NCBI RefSeq assembly: GCF_010994375.1
Contig: NZ_WHMA01000003.1
Coordinates: forward strand, 1-64,000
Length of the DNA: 64,000 bases
Direction of reading: 5' to 3'
DNA from: Halomonas sp. NO4
Lineage (GTDB): Bacteria > Pseudomonadota > Gammaproteobacteria > Pseudomonadales > Halomonadaceae
In this document: positions 24,319 through 33,940 of the stretch, piece by piece
How the letters are laid out: each line of letters opens with the position of its first letter
Position numbering within the stretch: the stretch's first letter is position 1
Translations under genes and position numbers: made by a program
The notes under the pieces: generated by a model
Told to the model about the DNA's origin: nothing
What the model saw: the letters and a program-made list of their open reading frames with translations, nothing else
Databases searched by the model: none

Positions 24319-24333
24319 TGATAATCAATATCA
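24319..24333 (+). promoter_or_regulatory. Fur box before the TonB-dependent receptor
   Basis: TGATAATCAATATCA matches the 7-1-7 Fur consensus TGATAAT-n-ATTATCA at 13 of 14 arm positions. It lies 26 bases before the receptor start at 24360, so Fe-Fur bound here should block transcription. Confidence 0.8.
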
Positions 24334-24359
24334 TCAAGTCAGCAATAGCAGGTGCTCCC

Positions 24360-26585
24360 ATGCGTTTTCCCCGCCGTAACACCCTGGCCATGGCCGTCAC
24401 GGCCGCCGCCGCTACCCTTGCCGCCAACAGTGCCCATGCCCAGGAGGACGACCGTCTCGACAGCATCGTGGTGACCGCCGCCGGCTACGAGCAGGCACTT
24501 CAAGAGGCACCGGCCAGTATCTCGGTGATCACGCGTGACGAGCTCGAGAAGCAACGCTTTTCCAACATCGCCGAGGCGATCAAAGATGTGCCCGGCGTCG
24601 ACGTGCGCGCCGGCACCGGCAAGACCGGCGGCCTGAACATCAGCATGCGCGGCATGCCCAGCGACTATACGCTCATTCTCATCGATGGCCGCCGCCAGAA
24701 TACCTCGGGTAGCGTCACCCCCAACGGCTTTGGCTCCACCTCCACCAGCTTCATGCCGCCGATGTCGTCCATCGAGCGCATCGAGGTAATCCGCGGTCCC
24801 ATGTCGACGCTGTACGGCTCCGATGCCATGGGCGGGGTGGTCAATGTCATCACCCGCAAGGTGGCCAGCGACTGGACCGCCTCCATTGCCGTCGACAACA
24901 CCTTCCAGCAGGATCGCGACGCCGGCAACAGCTCGACGCTCAACCTCTATACCTCGGGCCCGCTGGTGGCCGATACTGTCGGGCTGCAACTCAGGGGCCG
25001 ACTGTTCGACCGCGACGGCTCCGAGCGGCTGATTCCCGAGAGCACCGGCCGCGACCCGCGTCCCGTCGAGGCCCGCATCTACTCCATCGGCGGTCGGCTT
25101 AACGTCACGCCGGACGATACCCACGAGCTGTGGCTCGACCTGGAGCGGGCCCGCCAGGTCTACTCCAACGATGACAACCGGCTGGGCACACGGGACGGCA
25201 CCAATCGAGCAGGTGAACCCGCTCCCGGAGAGTTCAACGGCTACGGAGAAGAGCTACGTTTCCATCGTGACCAGGTCGCCCTGGGGCATACGATGCATCT
25301 CTCCGCCGGCACGCTGGAGAGCAGCCTCACTCGCAAGACCACCGAGACCCTCGGCCGGACCCTGCCGCCGGGCAGCAATGCCGAGTACGGCTATCAGGCC
25401 GATGGCGGCGAGCCGCGGCTGCTGGAAAACACCGACCTGATCTTCGATACCAAATTCGTTGCCCCGCTGGGCGATCATGTCCTGAGCGTGGGGGCGCAGT
25501 ACATCGATGCCGAACTGAAGGATGGCGCTGCGGGCAACGAGACCTTCCAGCAGGAGAGCTGGGCGCTGTTCGCCGAGGATGAGTGGTGGCTGCGTGATGA
25601 CCTGGCGCTGACGGTGGGCGGCCGCTACGAGCACCACGACGCCTTCGGCGGACATTTCAGTCCGCGCAGTTACCTGGTGTGGAACACCACCGACCGGTGG
25701 ACGCTGAAAGGGGGCGTCAGCCGCGGCTACAAGACCCCGACGCTCAACCAGCTGCACGACGGCATCACCGGCTTCAGCGGACAGGGAACCATCGTCAACG
25801 TGGGGTCACCTGACCTCGAGCCGGAGAAGAGCACCAACTACGAGATCAGCGCCGGCTACGACAACCAGCGCGACTTCAACGCGACGGCAACGCTCTTCTA
25901 CACCGAATTCGAGGACAAGATCGCCGGCTTCGACGCCTACAACTGCAACTATGACGGCAGCGACAGCGACTTCGGCTCGGCACTGAGCCCGGTACCGGCC
26001 AACTGTTTCGACCTGGTGGGTTTCGACAGCCAACCCGAGGTCGGCCGTGAAAAGAACCTGGACGAAGCCCGTACCCAAGGCCTCGAGCTGAGTGCCAGCT
26101 ACCGCGTCAGCCCGGCGTGGGAACTCAGCGGCGGCTATACCCTGACCGATACCGAAATCACCTCCGGGGAAGCGGAGGGGCTGCTACTGACCAATACGCC
26201 ACGGCACAAGCTCACCACCAGCCTGACCTGGGACATCAACGACCGCTGGAGCACCACCCTGGATGGCGAGTACTACTCCTCGCGCGAGCGCTTCCCGGGG
26301 GGCGTGCCCACCTCAGAGTCCAACCTCTCTCTCTATGAGCAGCTGGGCAACAAGCTCGACGGCTACGAGCTGTTCCACCTCAGCAGCACCTATCGCTTCA
26401 CCGACCGGCTGCGCCTGACCGGCAAGGTCTACAACCTGCTCGACAAGGACTTCGGCGAAGCCGATGCCTATCAGCACAATGGCAACACCGAGTACGCCTA
26501 TCGTTACACGCGTACCTGGCGAGCCACTGAAGGCGTCTATCTGGACGGTCGCAGCCTCTGGCTCTCCGCCATCTACGAGTTCTGA
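24360..26585 (+). CDS. TonB-dependent siderophore receptor (FepA/Cir-like)
   Basis: A 741-residue outer-membrane receptor. The signal peptide ends near residue 28 (NSAHA-QE) and the TonB box is DSIVVTAAG (~34-42). The plug domain (~50-165) includes ASISVITRDELEKQRFSNIAEAIKDVPGVDV and IERIEVIRGPMSTLYGSDAMGGVVNVITRK (core RGPMSTLYGSDAMGGVVN). A 22-strand barrel follows, ending LWLSAIYEF with the terminal aromatic. Family length is usual. It imports a ferric siderophore, probably catecholate by its FepA/Cir-like plug and length, for the ABC system at 19160-23075. ATG 24360 is chosen for the signal peptide; longer upstream starts cross the Fur box. Two Cys in a loop (CNY...NCF, ~530-555) may form a disulfide. 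Confidence 0.94.
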   Translation: MRFPRRNTLAMAVTAAAATLAANSAHAQEDDRLDSIVVTAAGYEQALQEAPASISVITRDELEKQRFSNIAEAIKDVPGVDVRAGTGKTGGLNISMRGMPSDYTLILIDGRRQNTSGSVTPNGFGSTSTSFMPPMSSIERIEVIRGPMSTLYGSDAMGGVVNVITRKVASDWTASIAVDNTFQQDRDAGNSSTLNLYTSGPLVADTVGLQLRGRLFDRDGSERLIPESTGRDPRPVEARIYSIGGRLNVTPDDTHELWLDLERARQVYSNDDNRLGTRDGTNRAGEPAPGEFNGYGEELRFHRDQVALGHTMHLSAGTLESSLTRKTTETLGRTLPPGSNAEYGYQADGGEPRLLENTDLIFDTKFVAPLGDHVLSVGAQYIDAELKDGAAGNETFQQESWALFAEDEWWLRDDLALTVGGRYEHHDAFGGHFSPRSYLVWNTTDRWTLKGGVSRGYKTPTLNQLHDGITGFSGQGTIVNVGSPDLEPEKSTNYEISAGYDNQRDFNATATLFYTEFEDKIAGFDAYNCNYDGSDSDFGSALSPVPANCFDLVGFDSQPEVGREKNLDEARTQGLELSASYRVSPAWELSGGYTLTDTEITSGEAEGLLLTNTPRHKLTTSLTWDINDRWSTTLDGEYYSSRERFPGGVPTSESNLSLYEQLGNKLDGYELFHLSSTYRFTDRLRLTGKVYNLLDKDFGEADAYQHNGNTEYAYRYTRTWRATEGVYLDGRSLWLSAIYEF

Positions 26586-26620
26586 GCCGAAACGTCGCGC
26601 TCCTTGGCTTACCGATCCTT

Positions 26621-26646
26621 GCCCCGGCCATGCCGGGGCCTTTTCG
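26621..26646 (+). terminator. Terminator of the receptor gene
   Basis: GCCCCGGC (26621-26628) pairs with GCCGGGGC (26632-26639) around a 3-base loop and is followed by CTTTTCG. It lies 36 bases after the receptor stop. Confidence 0.8.
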
Positions 26647-26767
26647 TTGCGACATGGCGATGCCAATGATTGAGCCCAGCTATCAGGACCATCCGCATAA
26701 TCCGTTTACGTTATAGCGCCCCGGCACCTACCCTAATGAACATTATTCTCACTTCTGGAGACCTGCC

Positions 26768-26959
26768 GTGAAGAAGACTGCCACCTTTGCCCTTGTGCAC
26801 TTCTGCGTGGCCTTCGGCGTTACCTTCCTGCTCACCGGCAGCTGGGTGCTCGGCGGCATGGTCGCCCTCATCGAACCCGCCGCCAACACCGTCGCCTACT
26901 TCTTTCACGAGAAGGCGTGGGAGCACCTCGCCCGCCGCCGCGCGCTCGTGACGAGCTGA
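26768..26959 (+). CDS. DUF2061 small membrane protein
   Basis: A 63-residue protein with two hydrophobic helices (about 5-22 and 26-45) and a basic tail. KTATFALVHFCVAFGVTFLLTGSWVLGG and LIEPAANTVAYFFHEKAWEH fit the DUF2061 family (key parts FCVAFGVTFLLTGS and EPAANTVAYFFHEKAW), of unknown role. The ATG follows GGAG at 7 bases. An AT-rich stretch with AATGAACATTATTCTCA lies upstream and could be a weak Fur-like site, so the gene may belong to the iron island. Confidence 0.85.
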   Translation: MKKTATFALVHFCVAFGVTFLLTGSWVLGGMVALIEPAANTVAYFFHEKAWEHLARRRALVTS

Positions 26960-26970
26960 ACGCGCCCCGC

Positions 26971-27399
26971 TCAGGGCGCCTCGTCGAGCCTCAGGTGCAC
27001 CCAATAGCGATGGTCCTGATCCGGGCAGCGGAGTACTGACAGACACGCATGGAGGTCATGGGTACGCAGGTACCAGGTGCCGGCCGCCAGCCTTTCCTCG
27101 ATGCGGAAGTTGCTGCCGCGGCCGCTGGTCCAGTCACGGGTGACGATCTGCCCCTCGCTGTCGCGCAACACGCCGGCGGGCGTGGTGGCGTGATCGCCGG
27201 GGAAGGTCTCGCTCTCCAGCACCACCCGCGCCGGGGCATCGAGCGTGAAGGTGAAGAGATAGGCTCCCGGCGCCATGACCTGGTAGGGCTCACCAGGGCG
27301 CAGTTCGATGGCCCGTTCGCGCGGGTCCTGCACGGCGGCACAGCCGGTCAGGATCCCCAACAGGGCAATAGCGACGAACAACCGTGACCCAGGATACAT
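26971..27399 (-). CDS. Lipoprotein of unknown function
   Basis: A 142-residue lipoprotein with signal LFVAIALLGILTGC (Cys ~19). The mature part looks like a small beta-sandwich: a YLFTFTLDAPARVVLESET strand pair, GSNFRIEERLAAGTWYLRTHD, and two Cys (HACLSVLRC) likely to form a disulfide. This pattern resembles pre-peptidase or C-terminal beta domains that ride on secreted proteins, but no firm family is recognised. Convergent with the DUF2061 gene. ATG 27399 is chosen because the signal begins there. Confidence 0.78.
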   Translation of the reverse strand: MYPGSRLFVAIALLGILTGCAAVQDPRERAIELRPGEPYQVMAPGAYLFTFTLDAPARVVLESETFPGDHATTPAGVLRDSEGQIVTRDWTSGRGSNFRIEERLAAGTWYLRTHDLHACLSVLRCPDQDHRYWVHLRLDEAP

Positions 27400-27500
27400 G
27401 CCAGCCTCCTCTTTCCGGATAGGCGGTGAAGCCACGTCCCTGAGACCCGCGAATGCCGTTCACGACTCCCCGCACGATCACTTGGAGGCGCCCAGCGCGC

Positions 27501-28271
27501 TCAGCCACCCCACAGGCGCTGGCCCCCCAGCCAGATCAGGCGCAGGGCGAGCAGCGTCAGCGCCCACTTGAACAGCGCATCGAAGCGCTGGTCGCTCACC
27601 CGGTGCAGCAACCTCAGGCCCAGCCAGGTCCCCACGAAGCCCGCCGCCACCATCACCAGGATGAAGGCCAGCCAGTCGCGAAACACGAAGCCCGCCGCGC
27701 CGAAGATCACCGCCTTGGGCAGGTGCTGCACGGTCATGCAGGCCGAGAAGGTGGCCACCCGCGGCAGCCGCTCGCTGCGCCCCTCCTTGATGAAGGCTGC
27801 CACCATGGGGCCGCTGGCGCCCACCAGGTTGGAGAGCACGGTGGTGACCAGGCCGGCCACGAAGGTGCCAAGCCCGCCCAGGGCGCGCTTGGGCAGCCCC
27901 CAGCCCCAGCAGGAGTAGAGCACGAAGGCGGCGATGCACAGCTCCAGCACCCCCGGCGGCAGTTGCACCAGCAGCCAGGCGGCAAGCAGCGCACCGAGCA
28001 CCACGCCGGGCACGAAGGCGGCCATCACGGCGCGGTCGATGTGGCGCCAGGTGAGCGCCACCCGCCCCACATTGGAACCCAGCTGCACCATGCCGTGCAC
28101 CGGGATCACCGCTGCCGCCGGCATCACCTGGGCCAGCGCCATGATCATCAGCACCCCGCCGCCCACGCCCAGCGCCGCGGTGATCGCCGAGGTGAGGGTG
28201 GAGAGCGCCAGCAGCACCAGAGTGGCGCTGACGGAGAGGGGCGACAGGGCCTCCAGGGCGGCCAGGATCAC
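27501..28271 (-). CDS. TSUP (TauE/SafE) family permease
   Basis: A 256-residue inner-membrane protein with about eight helices in two halves. ALGVGGGVLMIMALAQVMP (~33-51) and the second-half VLSNLVGASGPMVAAFI (~145) are the two family repeats. Members export sulfite, sulfoacetate or related anions, or are of unknown substrate. The start overlaps the stop of the peptide-transporter ATPase (ATGA at 28268-28271), so it is translated as the last gene of that operon, which may indicate a shared substrate pathway such as organosulfur or taurine-containing peptides (inference). Confidence 0.88.
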   Translation of the reverse strand: MILAALEALSPLSVSATLVLLALSTLTSAITAALGVGGGVLMIMALAQVMPAAAVIPVHGMVQLGSNVGRVALTWRHIDRAVMAAFVPGVVLGALLAAWLLVQLPPGVLELCIAAFVLYSCWGWGLPKRALGGLGTFVAGLVTTVLSNLVGASGPMVAAFIKEGRSERLPRVATFSACMTVQHLPKAVIFGAAGFVFRDWLAFILVMVAAGFVGTWLGLRLLHRVSDQRFDALFKWALTLLALRLIWLGGQRLWGG

Positions 28272-29317
28272 TCGATGCGCCCCTCTTCCACCCCGTGACA
28301 GGCCACCTCGCTGCCGTCGCTGTGGGCGATCAGCAGCGGCACCTCGCGGCGACAGCGCTCGTTGGCGTGGGGGCAGCGCGGATGGAAGGCGCAGCCCGAC
28401 GGCGGATGCACGGGATTGGGCACTTCGCCCTTGATGGTGGTGCGCTCCTTGCCCGCCCCCTCGAGCGAGGGCACGGCCTCCAGCAGCATCGTCGAATAGG
28501 GGTGGTGCGGCGAGGCGAACAGCTGCCTGGCCGGGGCGATCTCGGCGATGCGCCCCAGGTACATCACCGCGATGCGGTCGGCCATGTGCTTGACCACCGC
28601 CATGTCGTGGCTGATGAAGAGATACGTCAGCCCGTACTCGTCCTGGAGGTCGCGCATCAGGTTGAGGATCTGCGCCTGCACCGAGACGTCCAGCGCCGAG
28701 GTGGGCTCGTCGCAGATCATGAACTCCGGCTCGTTAGCCAGCGCCCGGGCGATGGAGATGCGCTGGCGCTGGCCGCCGGAGAACTCGTGAGGGTAGCGGT
28801 CGGCGTCGGGGGCCGACATGCCCACCTGCTCGAGCAGTTCGCCGACCCGCCGGCGACGGTCGGTCGCACTCATCTCGGGACGGAAGACGCGCAGCGGCTC
28901 GCCGATGATGGTACCCACCCGCCACAGCGGATTGAGGCTGGCGTAGGGGTCCTGGAAGATCATCTGGAAGCGCCGGCGCACCGCCGCGGCCTGCTTGCCG
29001 CTGCGACCGGCGAGATCGCTGATCTCCTCGCCGTCGAAGACGAGCCGGCCGCCGGTCAGGCCGTAGAGCCCCACCACCAGGCGCGCCACGGTGGACTTGC
29101 CGCACCCCGATTCGCCGACCAGCGCCAGCGTCTCGCCGCGGCGGATGGTGAAGCTCACGCCGTCCACCGCCTTGAGCGTCAGCCGCTCGCCGCGCTCCAG
29201 CACGCGCTGCAGCCACGGCTTGGAGACGTCGAAGTGGCGCGCCAGGTCGCGGGCTTCCAGCAACACCTCGCCCCGTGCCGCGGGCACCGTGGCGTGCAGA
29301 CTCGGCTCAGCGCTCAT
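28268..29317 (-). CDS. Peptide ABC transporter ATP-binding protein (DppF/OppF-like)
   Basis: A 349-residue ATPase. It has Walker [11 protein letters not shown]-loop [15 protein letters not shown], signature [15 protein letters not shown], Walker [12 protein letters not shown] and the oligopeptide C-terminal motif [17 protein letters not shown], which carries the Cys of the family's 4Fe-4S-type cluster. ATG 29317 is spaced well from GGGAG; the ATG at 29323 is too close to it. It overlaps the DppD-like gene by 11 bases and energises the permease pair upstream. Confidence 0.93.
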   Translation of the reverse strand: MSAEPSLHATVPAARGEVLLEARDLARHFDVSKPWLQRVLERGERLTLKAVDGVSFTIRRGETLALVGESGCGKSTVARLVVGLYGLTGGRLVFDGEEISDLAGRSGKQAAAVRRRFQMIFQDPYASLNPLWRVGTIIGEPLRVFRPEMSATDRRRRVGELLEQVGMSAPDADRYPHEFSGGQRQRISIARALANEPEFMICDEPTSALDVSVQAQILNLMRDLQDEYGLTYLFISHDMAVVKHMADRIAVMYLGRIAEIAPARQLFASPHHPYSTMLLEAVPSLEGAGKERTTIKGEVPNPVHPPSGCAFHPRCPHANERCRREVPLLIAHSDGSEVACHGVEEGRIE

Positions 29318-30386
29318 GGGCATTCTCCCGGCGGGGTCGCGCCTTTTCCGACCCGGCCCGCCGCGGTAGCGGATCATCCGGGTCGTGTAGCCAGCACGCC
29401 GCCTGACCCTGCCCTGCCGGCATCAGATCGGGGCGCTCACGCTCGCAGCGCGCCTGGGCGTGCGGACAGCGCGGATGGAAGGGACAGCCCGGCGGGATCG
29501 CCGCCAGACGCGGCATGGCGCCCTCGATCTGGTAGAGCCGCTCGAGGTCGTGCTCGACGGCGGGGATCGAGGCCATCAGGCCCTCGGTGTAGGGATGCTG
29601 GGGGGCGCGAATCACGGCGTTCACCGGGCCGATCTCGATCAGCCGCCCGGCGTACATCACCGCGACGCGGTCGGCGGTCTCGGCGATCACTCCCATGTCG
29701 TGGGTGACCAGCATCACCGCCGTGCCACGTTCGGCGCACAGCCGCTTGAGCAGGGCGAGAATCTGCGCCTGCACCGAGACGTCCAGCGCGGTGGTGGGCT
29801 CGTCGGCGATGATCAGTTCCGGCTCGGCAGCCAGGGCGAGCGCGATCACCACGCGCTGGCGCATGCCGCCGGAGAACTGGTGCGGGTAGCTGTCCAGCCG
29901 GGTTTCCGGCGCCGGGATCCCCACCTCGCTCAGCAGCGCCAGCGCCCGCTCGCGAGCTTGCTTCTCGGAGAGCGGCAGGTGGGTGCGCAGCGTCTCGATC
30001 AGTTGGTCGCCGATGGAGAAGAGCGGGTTGAGGCTGGTGAGCGGGTCCTGGAAGATCATGCCGATATGGCGGCCGCGCAGTGGCACGAAGTCGTCCTCGG
30101 CCAGGTTGTCGATGCGTCGCCCCTGAAGATGGATCTCGCCGTCGGCGATGCGCCCGGGCGGCTCGAGCAGCTGGATCACGGCGTTTCCGGTCATCGACTT
30201 GCCCGCACCGGACTCGCCCACCACCCCCAGCACCTCGCCGGGGGCGATGGCGAAGGAGACGTCGTCCAGCGCCACCAGGGTGCCGTGGCGGGTGGGAAAT
30301 TCCACCCGCAGATGGCGCACGCTGAGCACCGGCTCCGGCGCCGCGGCGGGCGAGCGCTCAGCGGAGCTTGGGATTGAGGACATCAC
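29307..30386 (-). CDS. Peptide ABC transporter ATP-binding protein (DppD/OppD-like)
   Basis: A 359-residue ATPase partner of the previous gene. It has Walker [10 protein letters not shown] (with M in place of the usual T after S, as often in DppD), Q-loop [16 protein letters not shown], signature [15 protein letters not shown], Walker [12 protein letters not shown] and the C-terminal [17 protein letters not shown]. The start at 30386 overlaps the DppC-like gene by 29 bases; an alternative ATG is 30383. The tail [17 protein letters not shown] is long and basic. Confidence 0.93.
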   Translation of the reverse strand: MMSSIPSSAERSPAAAPEPVLSVRHLRVEFPTRHGTLVALDDVSFAIAPGEVLGVVGESGAGKSMTGNAVIQLLEPPGRIADGEIHLQGRRIDNLAEDDFVPLRGRHIGMIFQDPLTSLNPLFSIGDQLIETLRTHLPLSEKQARERALALLSEVGIPAPETRLDSYPHQFSGGMRQRVVIALALAAEPELIIADEPTTALDVSVQAQILALLKRLCAERGTAVMLVTHDMGVIAETADRVAVMYAGRLIEIGPVNAVIRAPQHPYTEGLMASIPAVEHDLERLYQIEGAMPRLAAIPPGCPFHPRCPHAQARCERERPDLMPAGQGQAACWLHDPDDPLPRRAGSEKARPRRENAHER

Positions 30387-31323
30387 GCAGCCAGTCTCCC
30401 AGCAGGTTGACGGAGAGCGCCAGCATCAGCAGCGCCACCCCGGGGAAGAGCAGGATCCACCATTCGCCCGAGAACATGTAGTCCTGGCCGACCCGGATCA
30501 GGGTGCCCAGGCTCGGCTGGGTGGGCGGCATGCCGACTCCCAGGAAGGAGAGCGTGGCCTCGGCGATGATCGCCAGCGCCAGGCCGATGGTGCCGATCAC
30601 CAGCACCGGGCGCAGCACGTTGGGCAGGATGTGCTGGAAGAGGATCTTGCCCGCCGGCAGGCCGATCACGCGAGCCGCCTGCACGTACTCCTTGTTCTTC
30701 TCCACCATGGTGGCGCCGCGCACCGCCCGGGCGTACTGCACCCAGTCGGAGAGCCCGATGGCCACGATCAGCACGATGATCGCCACCTCGGCGTGCATCG
30801 AGCGCGGCAGGAAGCCGCGGATCACCCCGAAGATCAGCAGCGCCATGAGGATCGACGGAAAGGTCAGCTGAACGTCGGCGATGCGCATGATCAGGGCGTC
30901 GCGCCAGCCGCCGCGAAAGCCCGCCGAGAGACCCAGGGCAGTGCCCAGCACCAGAGCGAAGAGCACCGCGGCGAAGCCCACCAGCAGCGAGATGCGCGAG
31001 CCGTAGAGGATCGCCGAGAAGACGTCGCGCCCCTGGCTGTCGCTGCCCAGCAGGTAGAAGCGGCCACTGAACTCGGAGGTCGTGAGCGGCGGCGTGAAGG
31101 CGTCGATCAGCTGCAGCTGGCCAGGATCGAAGGGGTTCTGCGGGGCGATCCAGGGGGCGAAGAGCGCTCCGGCGAACAGGGTCAGCGTCACCAGGGTGGC
31201 GACGATCACCACCGGCTGCTGCTTCCAGGAGTGGACGATGTCGCTGGCCAGGAAGGTGCGCAGCCGCCCCGGCGGACGCGTTGCCACCCCGCCCGCTTCG
31301 CGGGCTTGGACATCGCGGCTCAT
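30358..31323 (-). CDS. Peptide ABC transporter permease (DppC-like)
   Basis: A 321-residue permease with an N-terminal cytosolic segment (~1-45), an N-terminal helix, and five more helices. The family loop is GSDSQGRDVFSAILYGSRISLLVG (residues ~105; core LGSDSQGRDVFSAILYGSRI), and the ATPase-coupling EAA motif lies in EYVQAARVIGLPAGKILFQHILPN. ATG 31323 overlaps the DppB-like stop by 4 bases (ATGA). It pairs with the DppB-like protein to form the channel. Confidence 0.92.
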   Translation of the reverse strand: MSRDVQAREAGGVATRPPGRLRTFLASDIVHSWKQQPVVIVATLVTLTLFAGALFAPWIAPQNPFDPGQLQLIDAFTPPLTTSEFSGRFYLLGSDSQGRDVFSAILYGSRISLLVGFAAVLFALVLGTALGLSAGFRGGWRDALIMRIADVQLTFPSILMALLIFGVIRGFLPRSMHAEVAIIVLIVAIGLSDWVQYARAVRGATMVEKNKEYVQAARVIGLPAGKILFQHILPNVLRPVLVIGTIGLALAIIAEATLSFLGVGMPPTQPSLGTLIRVGQDYMFSGEWWILLFPGVALLMLALSVNLLGDWLRDVLNPKLR

Positions 31324-32297
31324 TTGCCCCCTCCCTGCACCCGCAGGCGCGGATCGACGGCGTAGTAGAGTAGATCCACCACCAGATTGATGACCACGAA
31401 CACCAGCGCGATCATCATCAGGTAGGCGGCCATCACCGGGATGTCGACGAAGCGCACCGCGGTGATGAACAGCGCCCCGACGCCCGGCCACTGGAACACC
31501 GTCTCGGTGATGATGGCGAAGGCGATGATGGTGCCGAGCTGCAGGCCGATGATGGTGATCACCGGAATCAGGGTGTTCTTCAGCGCATGGCGCAGGTGCA
31601 CGGCCCGCCGGGGCAGTCCGCGGGCGCGGGCGAACTTGATGTAGTCGGTGCTAAGCACCTCGAGCATCTCGGCGCGCACCAGGCGCATGATCAGGGTGAG
31701 CTGGAAGAGCCCCAGGGTGATCGCCGGCAGGATCAGCGAGGCGAGGCCACTGCGGGTGAGCAACCCGGTGTTCCACCAGCCGAGATCGACCACCTCGCCG
31801 CGCCCGAAGGCGGGCAGCCAGCCGAGCTCCACGGCGAACAGATAGATCAGCAGCACCCCGATCAGGAAGGTGGGCAGCGACACCCCGATCAGCGAGGCGG
31901 TCATGATGAAGCGCGACAGCCAGCTGTCGCGGTGCAGCGCCGTGTAGATGCCCAGCACGATCCCCATGATCACGGCGAACAGCGCCGAGATGGTGGCAAG
32001 CTCCAGGGTCGCCGGCAGCCGCTCGGAGATCAGGTCGGTGACCGGGCGTGCCGAGCGGTAGGAGATGCCGAACTCGAACTGGGCGGCATTGACGATGAAG
32101 TTGTAGAACTGCACCACCACCGGCTGGTCGAGCCCGAGGCGAGCGCGCAGCTCGGCGCGGTCGGCCTCCGTGGCCTCCTGACCGAGCATGTTGAGTACCG
32201 GGTCGCCGACGTAGTGGAACAGGGAAAACGCAATGAGCGCGACCACGAACATCACGAAGATGGCCTGCAGGACGCGCTGGATCAGAAAAGCCAGCAT
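31320..32297 (-). CDS. Peptide ABC transporter permease (DppB-like)
   Basis: A 325-residue permease with six helices. Typical parts are the N-terminal FLIQRVLQAIFVMFVVALIAFSL helix (core RVLQAIFVMFVVALIAF), GDPVLNMLGQEAT, LRHALKNTLIPVITIIGLQLG and the coupling motif YIKFARARGLPRRAVHLRHAL. The C-terminus ends with DLLYYAVDPRLR, the standard end of this family. It starts 62 bases after the binding protein, beyond a GC-rich hairpin. Confidence 0.93.
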   Translation of the reverse strand: MLAFLIQRVLQAIFVMFVVALIAFSLFHYVGDPVLNMLGQEATEADRAELRARLGLDQPVVVQFYNFIVNAAQFEFGISYRSARPVTDLISERLPATLELATISALFAVIMGIVLGIYTALHRDSWLSRFIMTASLIGVSLPTFLIGVLLIYLFAVELGWLPAFGRGEVVDLGWWNTGLLTRSGLASLILPAITLGLFQLTLIMRLVRAEMLEVLSTDYIKFARARGLPRRAVHLRHALKNTLIPVITIIGLQLGTIIAFAIITETVFQWPGVGALFITAVRFVDIPVMAAYLMMIALVFVVINLVVDLLYYAVDPRLRVQGGGK

Positions 32298-32316
32298 GGG
32301 GTCTCCACCTCAACAA

Positions 32317-32341
32317 GCTCCCGCCCGCGAGGGGCGGAAGC
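32317..32341 (-). terminator. Hairpin between the peptide-binding protein and permease genes
   Basis: GCTCCCGCCC pairs imperfectly with GGGGCGGAAGC around GCGA. Such stems after the binding-protein gene act as an attenuator or mRNA stabiliser, so that the binding protein is made in excess. There is no T-tract, so full termination is not expected. Confidence 0.5.
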
Positions 32342-32359
32342 CTGCAAGGACGCCGTCGC

Positions 32360-33940
32360 TTAGTCCATGAATTCCAGGTACTTGAAGTGCGGTGTGTTTT
32401 CGCTCTGCACCTGGAAGTCGATATCGTCACGCATCGACCAGGTCAGCATCTGGTGGTGGATGGGGATGTAGACGATCTCGTCGTGCACGATCTCCCAGGC
32501 CTCGGCGATCATGGCGTTGCGGGCCTCCTCGTTGGTCTCGCTGCCCATGGCCACGGTCAGCTCGTCCACCCGCTCGTTGGAGAAGCCGGTGAAGTTCCAG
32601 GTGCCGCGATCCTCCGCCTTGGTGTGGTAGAGGTAGTTGAAGATGTACTCGGAGTCCATGGTCGGCACGCCCCAGCCGAGCATGTAGAAGTCGTACTCGC
32701 CGCGCGCCAGTTCGGCGAAGTGCACCGAGCGGGTCTGCGCGACCAGGTCCACGGTGATGCCGATACGCGCCAGCATGCTCACCACCGCCTGGCAGATCTG
32801 CTCGTCGTTGACGTAGCGGTCGTTGGGGCACTGCAGGGTGACGCGGAAACCGTCGCCGTAGCCGGCCTCGGCCATCAACTCGTTGGCGCGGTCGAGATCG
32901 GGCGGGGTGACCTCGTCCATGGCCTCCGAATAGCCGTTGACGAAGGGCGGCGCGATCATCCCGGCGGGCTGGGAGTTGCCGCGCATCACCGCGCGCTGGA
33001 TGGTGGACTGATCGATGGCGAGATTGATCGCTTCGCGCACTCGGCGGTCGGCGAAGGGGTTGTCGTCGGTGTCGGCGGTGCGCAGCTCGGCGGAGCCCAG
33101 GTCCACCCCGAGGAAAATGGTGCGGTTCTCGGCGCCCTGCTCGTTTTTGATGCCCGGCGCATTGCCCAGCCGCTCGATGTCCTGCACCGGGGTCTCCTGG
33201 AGCAGGTCGACCTCACCGGAGAGCAGCGCCGCCACGCGGGTGGCCGCCGACTCGATGGGGGTGAAGACGAGCTCGGAGATCTCCATGGGGTAGCGGTCGA
33301 TGCCCCAGTAGTCGTCGTTGCGCAGGAAGACGGTGCGAACGTCGGGTTCGCGGCTCTGCACGCGGAAGGGGCCGGTGCCGTTGGCGTTGCGCACCGCGTA
33401 GGTTTCCTCGCCGGCCGCGTAGTTCTGCGGCGTCTCCACGTCGTGCTCCTCGGCCCACTCGCGGCTCATGATGAAGAGATTGGTGAGGTTGTTGGGCAGC
33501 AGTGGATTGGGGCCGTCGGTCACCACCTCCACGGTGTATTCGTCCACCGCGCGCACCTCGGCGATGGAGGTCAGCAGGCCGCGCATGTCGGAGTGCTCGT
33601 GGCGCGCCCGGTCGAGCGAGAAGACCACGTCGTCGGCGGTCAGCGCCTGGCCCTCGTGGAAGGTGACTCCCTCGCGGATCTCGAATACCCAGATGCTGGG
33701 GTCGTCGTCGCGCACGTACCAGTCGGTGGCCAGTCCCGGCTGATACTGGACGTCCATGTCCTGGTAGATGAGCGTATCGAAGATCTGATGGTTGACGGAG
33801 TGGGTCGGGCCCTCGTTCTGGGCATGGGGATCGAGCGTCAGGCTGTCGGCGGAGCGCGTCCAGCGCAGGGTCTCGGCATGAGCGGCGCTTGCCAGCATGG
33901 CGCCCAGGACGGCAGTGACCAGCAGAGTCTTCTTGTACAT
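32360..33940 (-). CDS. Peptide ABC transporter substrate-binding protein (family 5)
   Basis: A 526-residue periplasmic protein with a signal peptide (LVTAVLGAMLASAAHA-ET). SBP family 5 features include ETLRWTRSADSLTLDPHAQNE, the DVQYQPGLATDW segment, FHEGQALTADDVVFSLDRA (the K(D/F)G-like FHxGxxLTAxDVVFS motif) and RRVREAINLAIDQ. The ligand is most likely short peptides, by operon makeup. It is the first gene of a five-gene minus-strand operon (with permeases, two ATPases and a TSUP permease). ATG 33940 is chosen for the signal peptide. Confidence 0.93.
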   Translation of the reverse strand: MYKKTLLVTAVLGAMLASAAHAETLRWTRSADSLTLDPHAQNEGPTHSVNHQIFDTLIYQDMDVQYQPGLATDWYVRDDDPSIWVFEIREGVTFHEGQALTADDVVFSLDRARHEHSDMRGLLTSIAEVRAVDEYTVEVVTDGPNPLLPNNLTNLFIMSREWAEEHDVETPQNYAAGEETYAVRNANGTGPFRVQSREPDVRTVFLRNDDYWGIDRYPMEISELVFTPIESAATRVAALLSGEVDLLQETPVQDIERLGNAPGIKNEQGAENRTIFLGVDLGSAELRTADTDDNPFADRRVREAINLAIDQSTIQRAVMRGNSQPAGMIAPPFVNGYSEAMDEVTPPDLDRANELMAEAGYGDGFRVTLQCPNDRYVNDEQICQAVVSMLARIGITVDLVAQTRSVHFAELARGEYDFYMLGWGVPTMDSEYIFNYLYHTKAEDRGTWNFTGFSNERVDELTVAMGSETNEEARNAMIAEAWEIVHDEIVYIPIHHQMLTWSMRDDIDFQVQSENTPHFKYLEFMD

